A stretch of DNA of 14,241 bases from positions 1-14,241 of the forward strand of contig VBLU01000022.1 of the NCBI GenBank assembly GCA_005879065.1, read 5' to 3'. Position numbers and translations under genes: made by a program. The notes under the pieces are model-generated. The model had not been told where the DNA came from. It saw only the letters and a list, made by a program, of their open reading frames with translations, and made no database searches. Origin of the DNA: Methanobacteriota archaeon. Its GTDB lineage: Archaea > Thermoplasmatota > Thermoplasmata > RBG-16-68-12. Below are positions 1 through 5,558 of the stretch, piece by piece. Every line of letters begins with the position of its first letter. The first letter of the stretch is position 1.

Positions 1-33
1 AATTACGCCGCGAGCCACGTGGTGGCACACAAC
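1..33 (+). other. Intein 1, C-terminal end (block F/G tail)
   Basis: The first 11 codons read NYAASHVVAHN and are followed by Cys. This is the standard end of an intein: a short aromatic/aliphatic block F tail, penultimate His, terminal Asn, then a Cys +1 nucleophile. Independent support comes from the host motif: in an uninterrupted CX3CX2C the first cluster Cys should fall at codon 22-24, but that codon is GTG (Val). The residues upstream of Cys 34-36 are therefore not host sequence. Most of this intein lies left of the window. Confidence 0.85.
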
Positions 34-2052
34 TGCCGTTATTGTTTCATACCAGGGACGCAAGTTCTCACAGACAAGGGCCACGTGGGAATCGAGGAGC
101 TGTTCCGACACGGCGAGGCCACAAGCAACCCCGAAGTGCGCGTTGTGAAAGGCGTGAAAGCCATGAGTCACCAGGGGCGGTGGCGGCTGGTTCAGAAGGC
201 ATTCGAGCATCTCTACTCGGGGCCGGTCGTCAAGCTTCGTCCGTTCTATCTTCCAGGATTCGAGTGCACCCCGGATCACGCTGTCTTTGCGGCAATCGGC
301 GGAGGAACCGTGAAGAAAATGAAAGCGGGTAGCCTCCGCCTCGGCGACTATCTCGCAGTTCCTCTCGCGAAACCGTCAAGCGATGAACCGGTTGATGTTG
401 AGAAGATTCTCCGCGACGAACCCGCGCCGGGGTACAAGTACGACGTCAGGCTGGAAATTGTTCACGGGCGGATTCGGCGAACCTCAGAGCGAGGGCTTGG
501 CGTTCCCGCGATCCTCCACATCACGCCTCGTGTTGCCCGGTTGTTCGGTTACTACTGTGCGGAAGGCTCGCTCTCCCGAGCCGCAAACAGACCCAACAGT
601 GGATCCGTCTGGTTCAGTTTCGGCGCGCACGAAGAATCTCGAATCCGCGAAGTGGAGAAGATCCTGGGAGATGTCTTCGGCATCCGGGCTCGGCGCAGCC
701 GCCAGAAAAATCGCACCGCGGTGATCGCATCGAGCGCGACTTTGGCCACGGTTTTCCGACACTTCTGCGGCGATTCAAGTGCGACGAAGCGGGTCCCGGA
801 GTTCATTTTACGTTCGGGCAACAAAAGGGTCCTCAAGGCGTTCCTAACCGGATATCTCAACGGAGATGGTTACGTCACGAAGAGCCATGGGCGCTTCGTT
901 CTTGGAAGCGCCTCCGTCTCGCAAGCGCTCACCTACGGTGTGGCCCAGATATTGTTCTCCTTAGACGAGATCCCTCGGGTCTACCGGTCCGAAAACGATA
1001 GTGAATATGAAATTGAAGGACGGATCGTGAATCGGTCGGATGATCACATGGTGCGGCTCCTGGTCGACCATGTGTCCATGACTCCACAGGACGTCGACTG
1101 GGAAGCCTCGGACGCACGCGTCATCCGCCGAGGCGGATTCATCTTGGTCCCGATTCGGGAGATTTCGCGGGCGGATTACGTGGGCCCGGTCTACAACATC
1201 GAGGTGGAAGAGGACCACAGCTACACCGCGAACTTCATGGCTGTCTCTAACTGTCAGAACGCCGACATCTCCCAGCGACGCAAGGTCGAAGGCATCGAGG
1301 TCGAACCTCAGGATGTCGTACGCATGACCGTCGAACAAGGCTGCCAAGGCCTCGCGTACACGTACAATCAGCCGACGATCTTCATCGAGTTCGCGCGCGA
1401 CATCGGGATGCTCGCGCGGAAGGCCGGCCTCATCAACATCTTCGTCTCGAACGGATACGACACACCCGAGACGGTCGCCGAGATGCCGAAGTTCCTGGAC
1501 TGTGTCACGGTCGATTTCAAAGGATCCGGAGAGACCAACTTCGTTCGGAAGTACATCAACATCCCGAACGCGGAGCCGATCTTCCAGACGATTCTCGACA
1601 CCCGCGACACAAAGAAGATCCACATCGAGATCACGGACCTCATCGTGCCCCAGGTCGGCGACGATCTCGGGGCCGCGAGGAAGCTTTCGAAGTGGGTGTA
1701 CGACAACCTCGGTCCTGACACGCCAATCCATTTCCTCCGGTTCCATCCGGACTACAAGATGATGGAGTTCCCCTGGACTCCCGTCGAGACGCTCGAGAAG
1801 CACTGCACGGTCGCGAAGGAGGAGGGCCTGAAGTACGTCTACATCGGGAACGTCTCGGGCCATCGTCTCGAGAACACGTACTGTCCGGGCTGCGGCGCGA
1901 TCGCGATCAAGCGGTACGGGTTCGACATCACCGGCTGGTACCTGGGCAAGGACAACAAGTGCAAGAAGTGCGGGTACAAGCTCGCGATCTTCGGGCGGCT
2001 CGAGCAGACCGCGAAGGAGAACCGCTTCTACAGCGTGCTGTACCACCGCTGA
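1..2052 (+). CDS. amrS: AmmeMemoRadiSam-type radical SAM enzyme (AmrS family), 5'-partial, interrupted by two inteins
   Basis: The frame is open from base 1, so the gene begins upstream; the GTG codons at 19 and 22 lie inside an intein tail and are not starts. Order in the window: intein 1 tail (1-33), three host residues CRY (34-42), intein 2 (43-1251), then a 266-residue C-extein to TGA at 2050. Spliced, the host reads CRY-CQNADISQ, which supplies cysteines 2 and 3 of the radical SAM CX3CX2C motif. The C-extein continues with GLAYTYNQP (SAM-binding region, about 1348-1374), INIFVSNGY, VDFKG, HFLRFHPDY and a C-terminal CPGCG...CKKCG zinc-ribbon-like pair, all matching the AmrS branch of PflA-like proteins (COG1180). 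AmrS proteins are linked to AMMECR1 and MEMO1 families; neither gene is in the window. Both inteins must be removed before the cluster can form. TYNQP carries Gln where I recall Glu. Family assignment is confident; the substrate is unknown. Confidence 0.9.
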   Translation, partial: NYAASHVVAHNCRYCFIPGTQVLTDKGHVGIEELFRHGEATSNPEVRVVKGVKAMSHQGRWRLVQKAFEHLYSGPVVKLRPFYLPGFECTPDHAVFAAIGGGTVKKMKAGSLRLGDYLAVPLAKPSSDEPVDVEKILRDEPAPGYKYDVRLEIVHGRIRRTSERGLGVPAILHITPRVARLFGYYCAEGSLSRAANRPNSGSVWFSFGAHEESRIREVEKILGDVFGIRARRSRQKNRTAVIASSATLATVFRHFCGDSSATKRVPEFILRSGNKRVLKAFLTGYLNGDGYVTKSHGRFVLGSASVSQALTYGVAQILFSLDEIPRVYRSENDSEYEIEGRIVNRSDDHMVRLLVDHVSMTPQDVDWEASDARVIRRGGFILVPIREISRADYVGPVYNIEVEEDHSYTANFMAVSNCQNADISQRRKVEGIEVEPQDVVRMTVEQGCQGLAYTYNQPTIFIEFARDIGMLARKAGLINIFVSNGYDTPETVAEMPKFLDCVTVDFKGSGETNFVRKYINIPNAEPIFQTILDTRDTKKIHIEITDLIVPQVGDDLGAARKLSKWVYDNLGPDTPIHFLRFHPDYKMMEFPWTPVETLEKHCTVAKEEGLKYVYIGNVSGHRLENTYCPGCGAIAIKRYGFDITGWYLGKDNKCKKCGYKLAIFGRLEQTAKENRFYSVLYHR
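43..1251 (+). other. Intein 2, complete, 403 aa, with LAGLIDADG homing endonuclease domain
   Basis: Block A is CFIPGTQVLTDKG from Cys1 at 43-45. Block B is ECTPDHAVF, with the TxxH signature at 268-279. Blocks C and E are two LAGLIDADG helices, LFGYYCAEG (541-567, acidic Glu) and LTGYLNGDG (844-870, acidic Asp), so the endonuclease may be active. Block F is VYNIEVEEDHSYTANF, and the end is MAVSN followed by Cys +1 at 1252. The penultimate residue is Ser rather than the usual His; the terminal Asn is at 1249-1251. About 400 residues is normal for an endonuclease-bearing intein. Codons look less GC-biased at third positions than in the flanking extein (judged by eye), which would fit horizontal acquisition. 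The insertion point is immediately before the third cluster cysteine of the host. Confidence 0.95.
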
Positions 2053-2053
2053 C

Positions 2054-2989
2054 TCACTCGACGAGTCGCCCTTTCTCGATCACCGCCCTGCTGTCGACCT
2101 CGACGCGGACCTCAGACAGGATGCACTCCACGCGGACCCCGGGGTGGATCTTCCCTCCAATCACCAGATTGTCCCCGAAGCCGAGGTGCGCGGACCCGAC
2201 CGCCTTCTCCGCCTCCAGATGCGGACCCATCACCCGAGCCTGCGGGTTCAGGCCGAAGCCGAAACGGCCGAGGGCGCGTCCGTCCTTGCCGCCGCGGTTC
2301 ATCGCGTCCACCGCCGCCTGTGCTCCAACGATCCGGCTCGCGGTACCGTCCGCGATCTGTGCGGTGGCCGGGCCCCGGAGGCGCTCCTCGAAGTGCACGT
2401 CGACGACGAGGCGGCCCGAGGCGCTTCCCTCGACGACCGCGATGAAGAGCTCTCCCGCGGGAAGCGTCGTGACGGTCCCCTTCCGGGTGCAGAGTCCCGT
2501 ATCCTCGGAAATCCAATCCCGGCCCTCTAGGGAGAAGGATAGGTCCGTGCCTGCGGCGGAGGTGAGATGGACCTCGCGCGCGCCCCGCAAACGGCGGGCG
2601 GTCCTGCGCACGACCTCGTGGATTTTCGCCCAGTCCGTCGCGAGCCCTCCCTGCCGCAGCATCCCTTCCTCGATCCCCGGCATGGAGATGACACGGGCGC
2701 CGGCTCGATTCGCGGAACGGCGCGCGTGCGTGTGCGTCAGGGAGTACGTCGTCGCGAGGAGGACCAGGTCCGCGGCCGCCATCGCGGTCCCGACGGGTTC
2801 CGGCGGCTCCTCGCCGTCCGTCGTGCGGGCGCGGATCTCGAGCAATGCCGGGTCCGTCCCGAGTCCCTTCGCCGCGGCGAGGAACGCCTCTCCGACGGAC
2901 CTCGTCCCTTCATCGATGACGACCAGGACCTTCTCTCCGGCCCGCAAGCCCGCACTCGTCGTGAGCACGAGGCGAGCCCCCTCCTCCAT
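2054..2989 (-). CDS. AmpS/NicX-like aminopeptidase family protein (COG2309)
   Basis: This 311-aa protein resembles archaeal proteins annotated as leucyl aminopeptidase (aminopeptidase T) or the NicX fold. It begins with LRAGEKVLVVIDEGTR (about 15-30), a nucleotide-binding-like beta strand typical of the family. Then come SMPGIEEGM, HLTSAAGTDLSFSLEGR (141-157), LPAGELFIAVVEGSASG (176-192) and the metal-site region FGFGLNPQAR...EAEKAVGSAHLGFGDN (243-274). The final family element, usually H-x-D, appears here as IHPGVRVECI, so metal ligation or substrate may differ. The ATG at 2989 is preferred because a TATATG box lies about 28 nt upstream, as expected for a leaderless mRNA; the frame stays open further upstream, but that part is antisense to the Roadblock gene. 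It converges on amrS with one base between the stop codons. Peptidase activity is inferred from family membership only. Confidence 0.8.
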   Translation of the reverse strand: MEEGARLVLTTSAGLRAGEKVLVVIDEGTRSVGEAFLAAAKGLGTDPALLEIRARTTDGEEPPEPVGTAMAAADLVLLATTYSLTHTHARRSANRAGARVISMPGIEEGMLRQGGLATDWAKIHEVVRRTARRLRGAREVHLTSAAGTDLSFSLEGRDWISEDTGLCTRKGTVTTLPAGELFIAVVEGSASGRLVVDVHFEERLRGPATAQIADGTASRIVGAQAAVDAMNRGGKDGRALGRFGFGLNPQARVMGPHLEAEKAVGSAHLGFGDNLVIGGKIHPGVRVECILSEVRVEVDSRAVIEKGRLVE

Positions 2990-3014
2990 CGCGGTCGAGA
3001 AGACGACGGACGCG

Positions 3015-3022
3015 GCATATAC
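3015..3022 (-). promoter_or_regulatory. TATA box for the aminopeptidase-like gene
   Basis: On the minus strand the sequence reads GGAAGGTATATGCC. The purine-rich GGAAGG resembles a BRE and TATATG a TATA box, centred about 28-30 nt before the ATG at 2989, the spacing for a leaderless archaeal transcript. This is motif reading only. Confidence 0.5.
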
Positions 3023-3068
3023 CTTCCGGGCCAGGGAGAATCGAACGTGGGTTTCCTCGGAACAAGAG

Positions 3069-3077
3069 CTAAATAAC
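3069..3077 (+). promoter_or_regulatory. TATA box for the Roadblock gene
   Basis: CTAAATAAC is the most A/T-rich run between the divergent genes. It would place a transcription start near 3098-3100, just before the ribosome binding site GGAGGGAG (3102-3109). Confidence 0.5.
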
Positions 3078-3112
3078 GAGGGCCGCATCGCGAGGCGATT
3101 CGGAGGGAGTCC

Positions 3113-3475
3113 TTGGCCGTGGCGGTCGAAGCGCTCCGGAAATTGCTTCACGAGTTCAACGCCCGGACCGACGCCCGGATGTCCGCAATCGTCTCCCGAT
3201 CCGGCGTCCCCGTTGCGTGGGTCCTCCCGGATGACGCACAGGTCGACAACTTCGCGACGATGGCGGCGACCTTGCTCGGCGCCCTCGAGGTGATCTATTC
3301 GACGATGAAGGCGAGCGCCCCGACCCATGTGACCGTCGAGTCGGAGGGCGGGATCCTGGCCGTGCGCGAGGTCACAGGGAAGATGTTCTTCGTCGCGATG
3401 TCGGAGAAACGGTCCCCGGCCCTCGTCCGGGCGATCGACGATGTGATCACGAAATCGAAAGCTCTCCTGACCTAA
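3113..3475 (+). CDS. Roadblock/LC7 domain protein
   Basis: This 120-aa protein spans a single Roadblock/LC7 (MglB-like) domain. An N-terminal helix VEALRKLLHEFNA is followed by a strand MSAIVSRSGVPVAWVLP, a central helix VDNFATMAATLLGALEVIYSTM, strands HVTVESEGGILAVREV and KMFFVAMSE, and a C-terminal helix ALVRAIDDVITKSKALL. Such proteins usually act as dimeric partners or activating factors of small Ras/Rag-like GTPases; no GTPase gene is in this window, so the partner is unknown. The start is TTG at 3113, six bases after GGAGG (3102-3106); GTG at 3119 is an alternative that removes two residues. The TAA stop overlaps the stop of the opposing PAP2 gene by four bases. Confidence 0.88.
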   Translation: MAVAVEALRKLLHEFNARTDARMSAIVSRSGVPVAWVLPDDAQVDNFATMAATLLGALEVIYSTMKASAPTHVTVESEGGILAVREVTGKMFFVAMSEKRSPALVRAIDDVITKSKALLT

Positions 3476-4089
3476 GTGCCGCGGGAACGCCGCGAAAGAT
3501 GGGGAATCGCTTCGACGATCCGCGCCCGAATGCGTTGATAGGGCTCCACGCGACGGCTCACGACCTCGATGAGGAGCGCGAACCCGATCCCCACCGCGGC
3601 GCCGCCGAGCACGTCGGAGGGCCAATGGAGCCCCAGGTAGACGCGGCTAATACCGGCGAGGACGGCGAAGGCGCCCGCGGGGATGCCGAGCCGCCAGCGA
3701 AAGCGGATCGTCAGGAATGCCGCGACGGCGAAGGCCCGGGACGCATGTCCGCTGGGGAAGGCCGGATCGAACTCCGCGGAGCATCGGTATCCCGCGAGCG
3801 TGTTCACGTTCGCGAGTGCATCGCACGGCCTCGGTCGATCGACCAGGTACTTGATCGCCTCCGTGGCGACGATCGTGATGGCGAGGAGAAGGAGGACGTC
3901 GAACGTGGCGGTCCGGAGGCCCCGCCACCACAGCGGAACGGCCACGAGGAAGATCACGTAGACGCCGGTGAGGATCGTGAAGAAAATCATGATCCGGTCG
4001 AGAATCGGATCCGACCCCGCGAGGTTCCAAGTGCGGAAGAGCCATTCATCGATGCCTGGCGACGGCGGCATCGTGGTCAAAGGATGCAC
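3472..4089 (-). CDS. PAP2 superfamily membrane phosphatase
   Basis: This 205-aa integral membrane protein carries all three PAP2 catalytic motifs. They are KYLVDRPRP (80-88, KX6RP), PSGH (112-115), and SRVYLGLHWPSD (148-159, SRX5HX3D) with catalytic His155. There are five or six hydrophobic segments, including about 34-55, 63-80, 116-130, 136-150 and 161-178. It probably dephosphorylates a lipid phosphate such as an isoprenyl diphosphate or phosphatidic acid analogue at the membrane; the substrate cannot be read from sequence. Two cysteines (89 and 103) sit in the loop between motifs 1 and 2. The GTG start at 4089 is chosen because a T-rich box lies 25-27 nt upstream and suggests a leaderless mRNA; ATG at 4071 is the alternative, without a clear ribosome binding site. 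Confidence 0.92.
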   Translation of the reverse strand: MHPLTTMPPSPGIDEWLFRTWNLAGSDPILDRIMIFFTILTGVYVIFLVAVPLWWRGLRTATFDVLLLLAITIVATEAIKYLVDRPRPCDALANVNTLAGYRCSAEFDPAFPSGHASRAFAVAAFLTIRFRWRLGIPAGAFAVLAGISRVYLGLHWPSDVLGGAAVGIGFALLIEVVSRRVEPYQRIRARIVEAIPHLSRRSRGT

Positions 4090-4112
4090 GCGCCGGGATA
4101 GAACGGAAGCCG

Positions 4113-4122
4113 ACTAAAGGAC
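4113..4122. promoter_or_regulatory. Possible shared divergent TATA-like element
   Basis: ACTAAAGGAC is the only clear A/T-rich run in the 51-bp gap between the PAP2 and glycosylase genes. Its centre is about 27 nt from the PAP2 GTG (4089) and about 25 nt from the glycosylase ATG (4141), the leaderless spacing in both directions. Confidence 0.35.
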
Positions 4123-4140
4123 GACGCCAAGAGAAGCCTC

Positions 4141-4827
4141 ATGGCCTCCCCGTGCCCATCGTCTTCCACCTTGGATCGCGAAATCAACCTCTTCCAACGC
4201 CTGCTCCGCCACTACGGCCCGCAACACTGGTGGCCCGCACAAGACGCGTTCGAGGTGATCGTCGGCGCATTGCTCATGCAGCAGACGGCATGGCGGAATG
4301 TCGCTGAGGCGATTCAGAACCTGAAGGAGGCGGGCCTTCTCGAGGTCCGCGCGCTCGCGGCGGCCCCTATGCCGGTCATTCGGAGACACGTGAAAATCGC
4401 GGGCCTGTATCGGACCAAACCGAAACGCCTCCGTGACTTCTGCCGCCACCTTCTGAATCGATCGGATGGCGACCTGACGCGATATTTCGATCGATCGACG
4501 GACGTAGTCCGAGACGACCTGCTCGCACAAGACGGCGTGGGGCCAGAGACGGCGGATTCCATCCTCCTCTACGCCGGCGGCCATCCCGTCTTCCTCGTCG
4601 ACGCATACACGATTCGAATCGGTCGGAGAATCGGCCTCTTCGACACGAACGCGTACGACGACGTCCAGAAGCACTTCGAAACCCGCGTGCCGCGAGACCT
4701 CGCGATGTACCGGGAGTACCACGCGCTCCTCGTCGCCCATGCGAAGGCGCTGTGCCGCCCGACGCCGTCCTGCAATGAATGCCCCATCCGCCTTTTGTGC
4801 GACTTCGGGCGGGGACGGAAGCGATAA
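4141..4827 (+). CDS. Endonuclease III-family DNA glycosylase (COG2231 type, HhH-GPD)
   Basis: This 228-aa base-excision-repair protein has the COG2231 signature YGPQHWWPAQDAFEVIVGALLMQQTAWRNV (25-54), and a helix-hairpin-helix GVGPETADSILLYA (132-145). The catalytic Asp154 sits in FLVDAYTIRI. A C-terminal [4Fe-4S] loop has cysteines 205, 211, 214 and 220 (CX5CX2CX5C). The Lys that gives E. coli EndoIII its lyase activity (in GVGRKTA) aligns with Glu136, so a monofunctional glycosylase, like the alkylbase-removing MagIII group, is likelier than a bifunctional EndoIII. The damaged base it recognises is unknown. The ATG at 4141 lies about 25 nt after a TATA-like box, suggesting a leaderless mRNA. 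The HAD gene follows 28 nt downstream. Confidence 0.88.
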   Translation: MASPCPSSSTLDREINLFQRLLRHYGPQHWWPAQDAFEVIVGALLMQQTAWRNVAEAIQNLKEAGLLEVRALAAAPMPVIRRHVKIAGLYRTKPKRLRDFCRHLLNRSDGDLTRYFDRSTDVVRDDLLAQDGVGPETADSILLYAGGHPVFLVDAYTIRIGRRIGLFDTNAYDDVQKHFETRVPRDLAMYREYHALLVAHAKALCRPTPSCNECPIRLLCDFGRGRKR

Positions 4828-4832
4828 AAGAC
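4824..4832 (+). promoter_or_regulatory. TATA-like box before the HAD gene
   Basis: GATAAAAGA overlaps the TAA stop of the glycosylase gene and is centred about 28 nt before the HAD ATG at 4856. It could drive a leaderless transcript; a weak GGGA (4845-4848) is the only nearby Shine-Dalgarno candidate. Confidence 0.4.
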
Positions 4833-4855
4833 CCTGGAGATGATGGGACATCGTC

Positions 4856-5518
4856 ATGGTACGGGCGATCACGTTCGATGCCTTTGGCACGCTCGTCGAC
4901 GAGGGACCGGACGTGCTGATCGGAATCGCTCGCGAGATCTGCAAGGACCACCGGCCGTCCTTGAGACCGGACGCGCTCCTAGCCGCGTGGGGCCGGTATC
5001 TGTACTCCGGTGCTGACTTGGAACCCTTCAGGAGCTTATCGAAGCTCACGCGAGAGAGCCTCGGCAAAACTTTCCGCGATCATCGCATCGAGGCCGATCC
5101 GAATCCCTATGTCGAATCCCTGGAATCGTGTTGGCGGCAGGCAAAGGCATATCCGGAAGTCCGGCGAGTCTTGAAAGTGCTTGAGGGCGTCCCTCGCGCC
5201 ATCGTGTCGGACGCGGACGATGCGTTGCTCGAAGGCGTGCTCGAACGCAACCGCCTGCGGTTCGATGCGGTGATTACATCGGAGTCCATCCGTGCGTACA
5301 AGCCCCGGCCGCAAATTTTCCAAGCGGCTCTGAGAGCTCTTCGAGCGAATCCCGCGGATGTCGTCCACGTCGGAAATTCCCTGAGAGAAGACGTCGCGGG
5401 CCGAAGTGCGCGATCTGGCTGGCCTGCCAGACACGATCGAACGGGTCCTCGATCCGGCGTCGACGGCTCGCGAAAACCCCAAGGAAAGGAGGCCGCCGCC
5501 CTCTGCCTACAGGGTTAA
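4856..5518 (+). CDS. HAD family hydrolase, C-terminus broken by internal deletion/frameshift
   Basis: Residues 1-182 are a normal COG1011-type HAD hydrolase. Motif I is FDAFGT with nucleophile Asp8; motif II lies in AIVSDADD (Ser118); motif III is RAYKPRP (Lys149); motif IV is HVGNSLREDVAG (171-182). After Gly182 (codon 5399-5401) the frame runs into 38 unrelated basic residues to TAA at 5516. One frame over, from 5403, the sequence reads EVRDLAGLPDTIERVLDP and ends at TAA 5520-5522, which is the expected HAD C-terminal tail. About 25-27 residues that normally lie between (the AGxRxVWxNR segment) are missing. The gene therefore appears to have lost roughly 74-80 nt out of frame. It may be a pseudogene, a still-active shortened enzyme, or an assembly error. 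The substrate is unknown. Confidence 0.8.
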   Translation: MVRAITFDAFGTLVDEGPDVLIGIAREICKDHRPSLRPDALLAAWGRYLYSGADLEPFRSLSKLTRESLGKTFRDHRIEADPNPYVESLESCWRQAKAYPEVRRVLKVLEGVPRAIVSDADDALLEGVLERNRLRFDAVITSESIRAYKPRPQIFQAALRALRANPADVVHVGNSLREDVAGRSARSGWPARHDRTGPRSGVDGSRKPQGKEAAALCLQG

Positions 5519-5521
5519 GTA
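5513..5521 (+). promoter_or_regulatory. TATA-like promoter element GGTTAAGTA for the STAND regulator
   Basis: GGTTAAGTA is centred 42 nt before the GTG at 5559 and includes the HAD stop codon TAA (5516-5518). The same nonamer occurs upstream of two other genes in this window (8113-8121 and, on the minus strand, 10647-10655). The predicted transcript start near 5543 lies just before the Shine-Dalgarno GGAGGGG (5544-5550). Confidence 0.55.
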
Positions 5522-5558
5522 ACGTCCCACCCTTACCCGGCCTGGAGGGGCGGAGGGA

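Noticed and set aside
19..24. GTG codons at 19 and 22 as the start of the first gene
   Set aside because: The frame is open to base 1, and the residues around them form an intein C-terminus followed by internal host motif residues. A start here would leave the radical SAM motif without its first cysteine.
2051..2067. Small inverted repeat GACTC/GAGTC across the convergent stops of amrS and the aminopeptidase gene
   Set aside because: Only five pairs with a seven-base loop and no T-tract on either strand; too weak to call a terminator.
3028..3060. tRNA T-arm-like sequence (GTTCGATTCTCCC on the minus strand)
   Set aside because: The flanking bases do not form a five-pair T stem, and no acceptor, D or anticodon arms are present.
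2990..3625. N-terminal extension of the aminopeptidase on the minus strand (frame open to 3625)
   Set aside because: The extra residues are Arg/His-rich and antisense to the Roadblock gene, and family similarity begins just after the ATG at 2989, where a TATA box is correctly placed.
3832..3843. 12-bp palindrome GGTCGATCGACC inside the PAP2 gene
   Set aside because: It encodes the conserved VDRP part of catalytic motif 1, so coding constraint plus high GC explains it.
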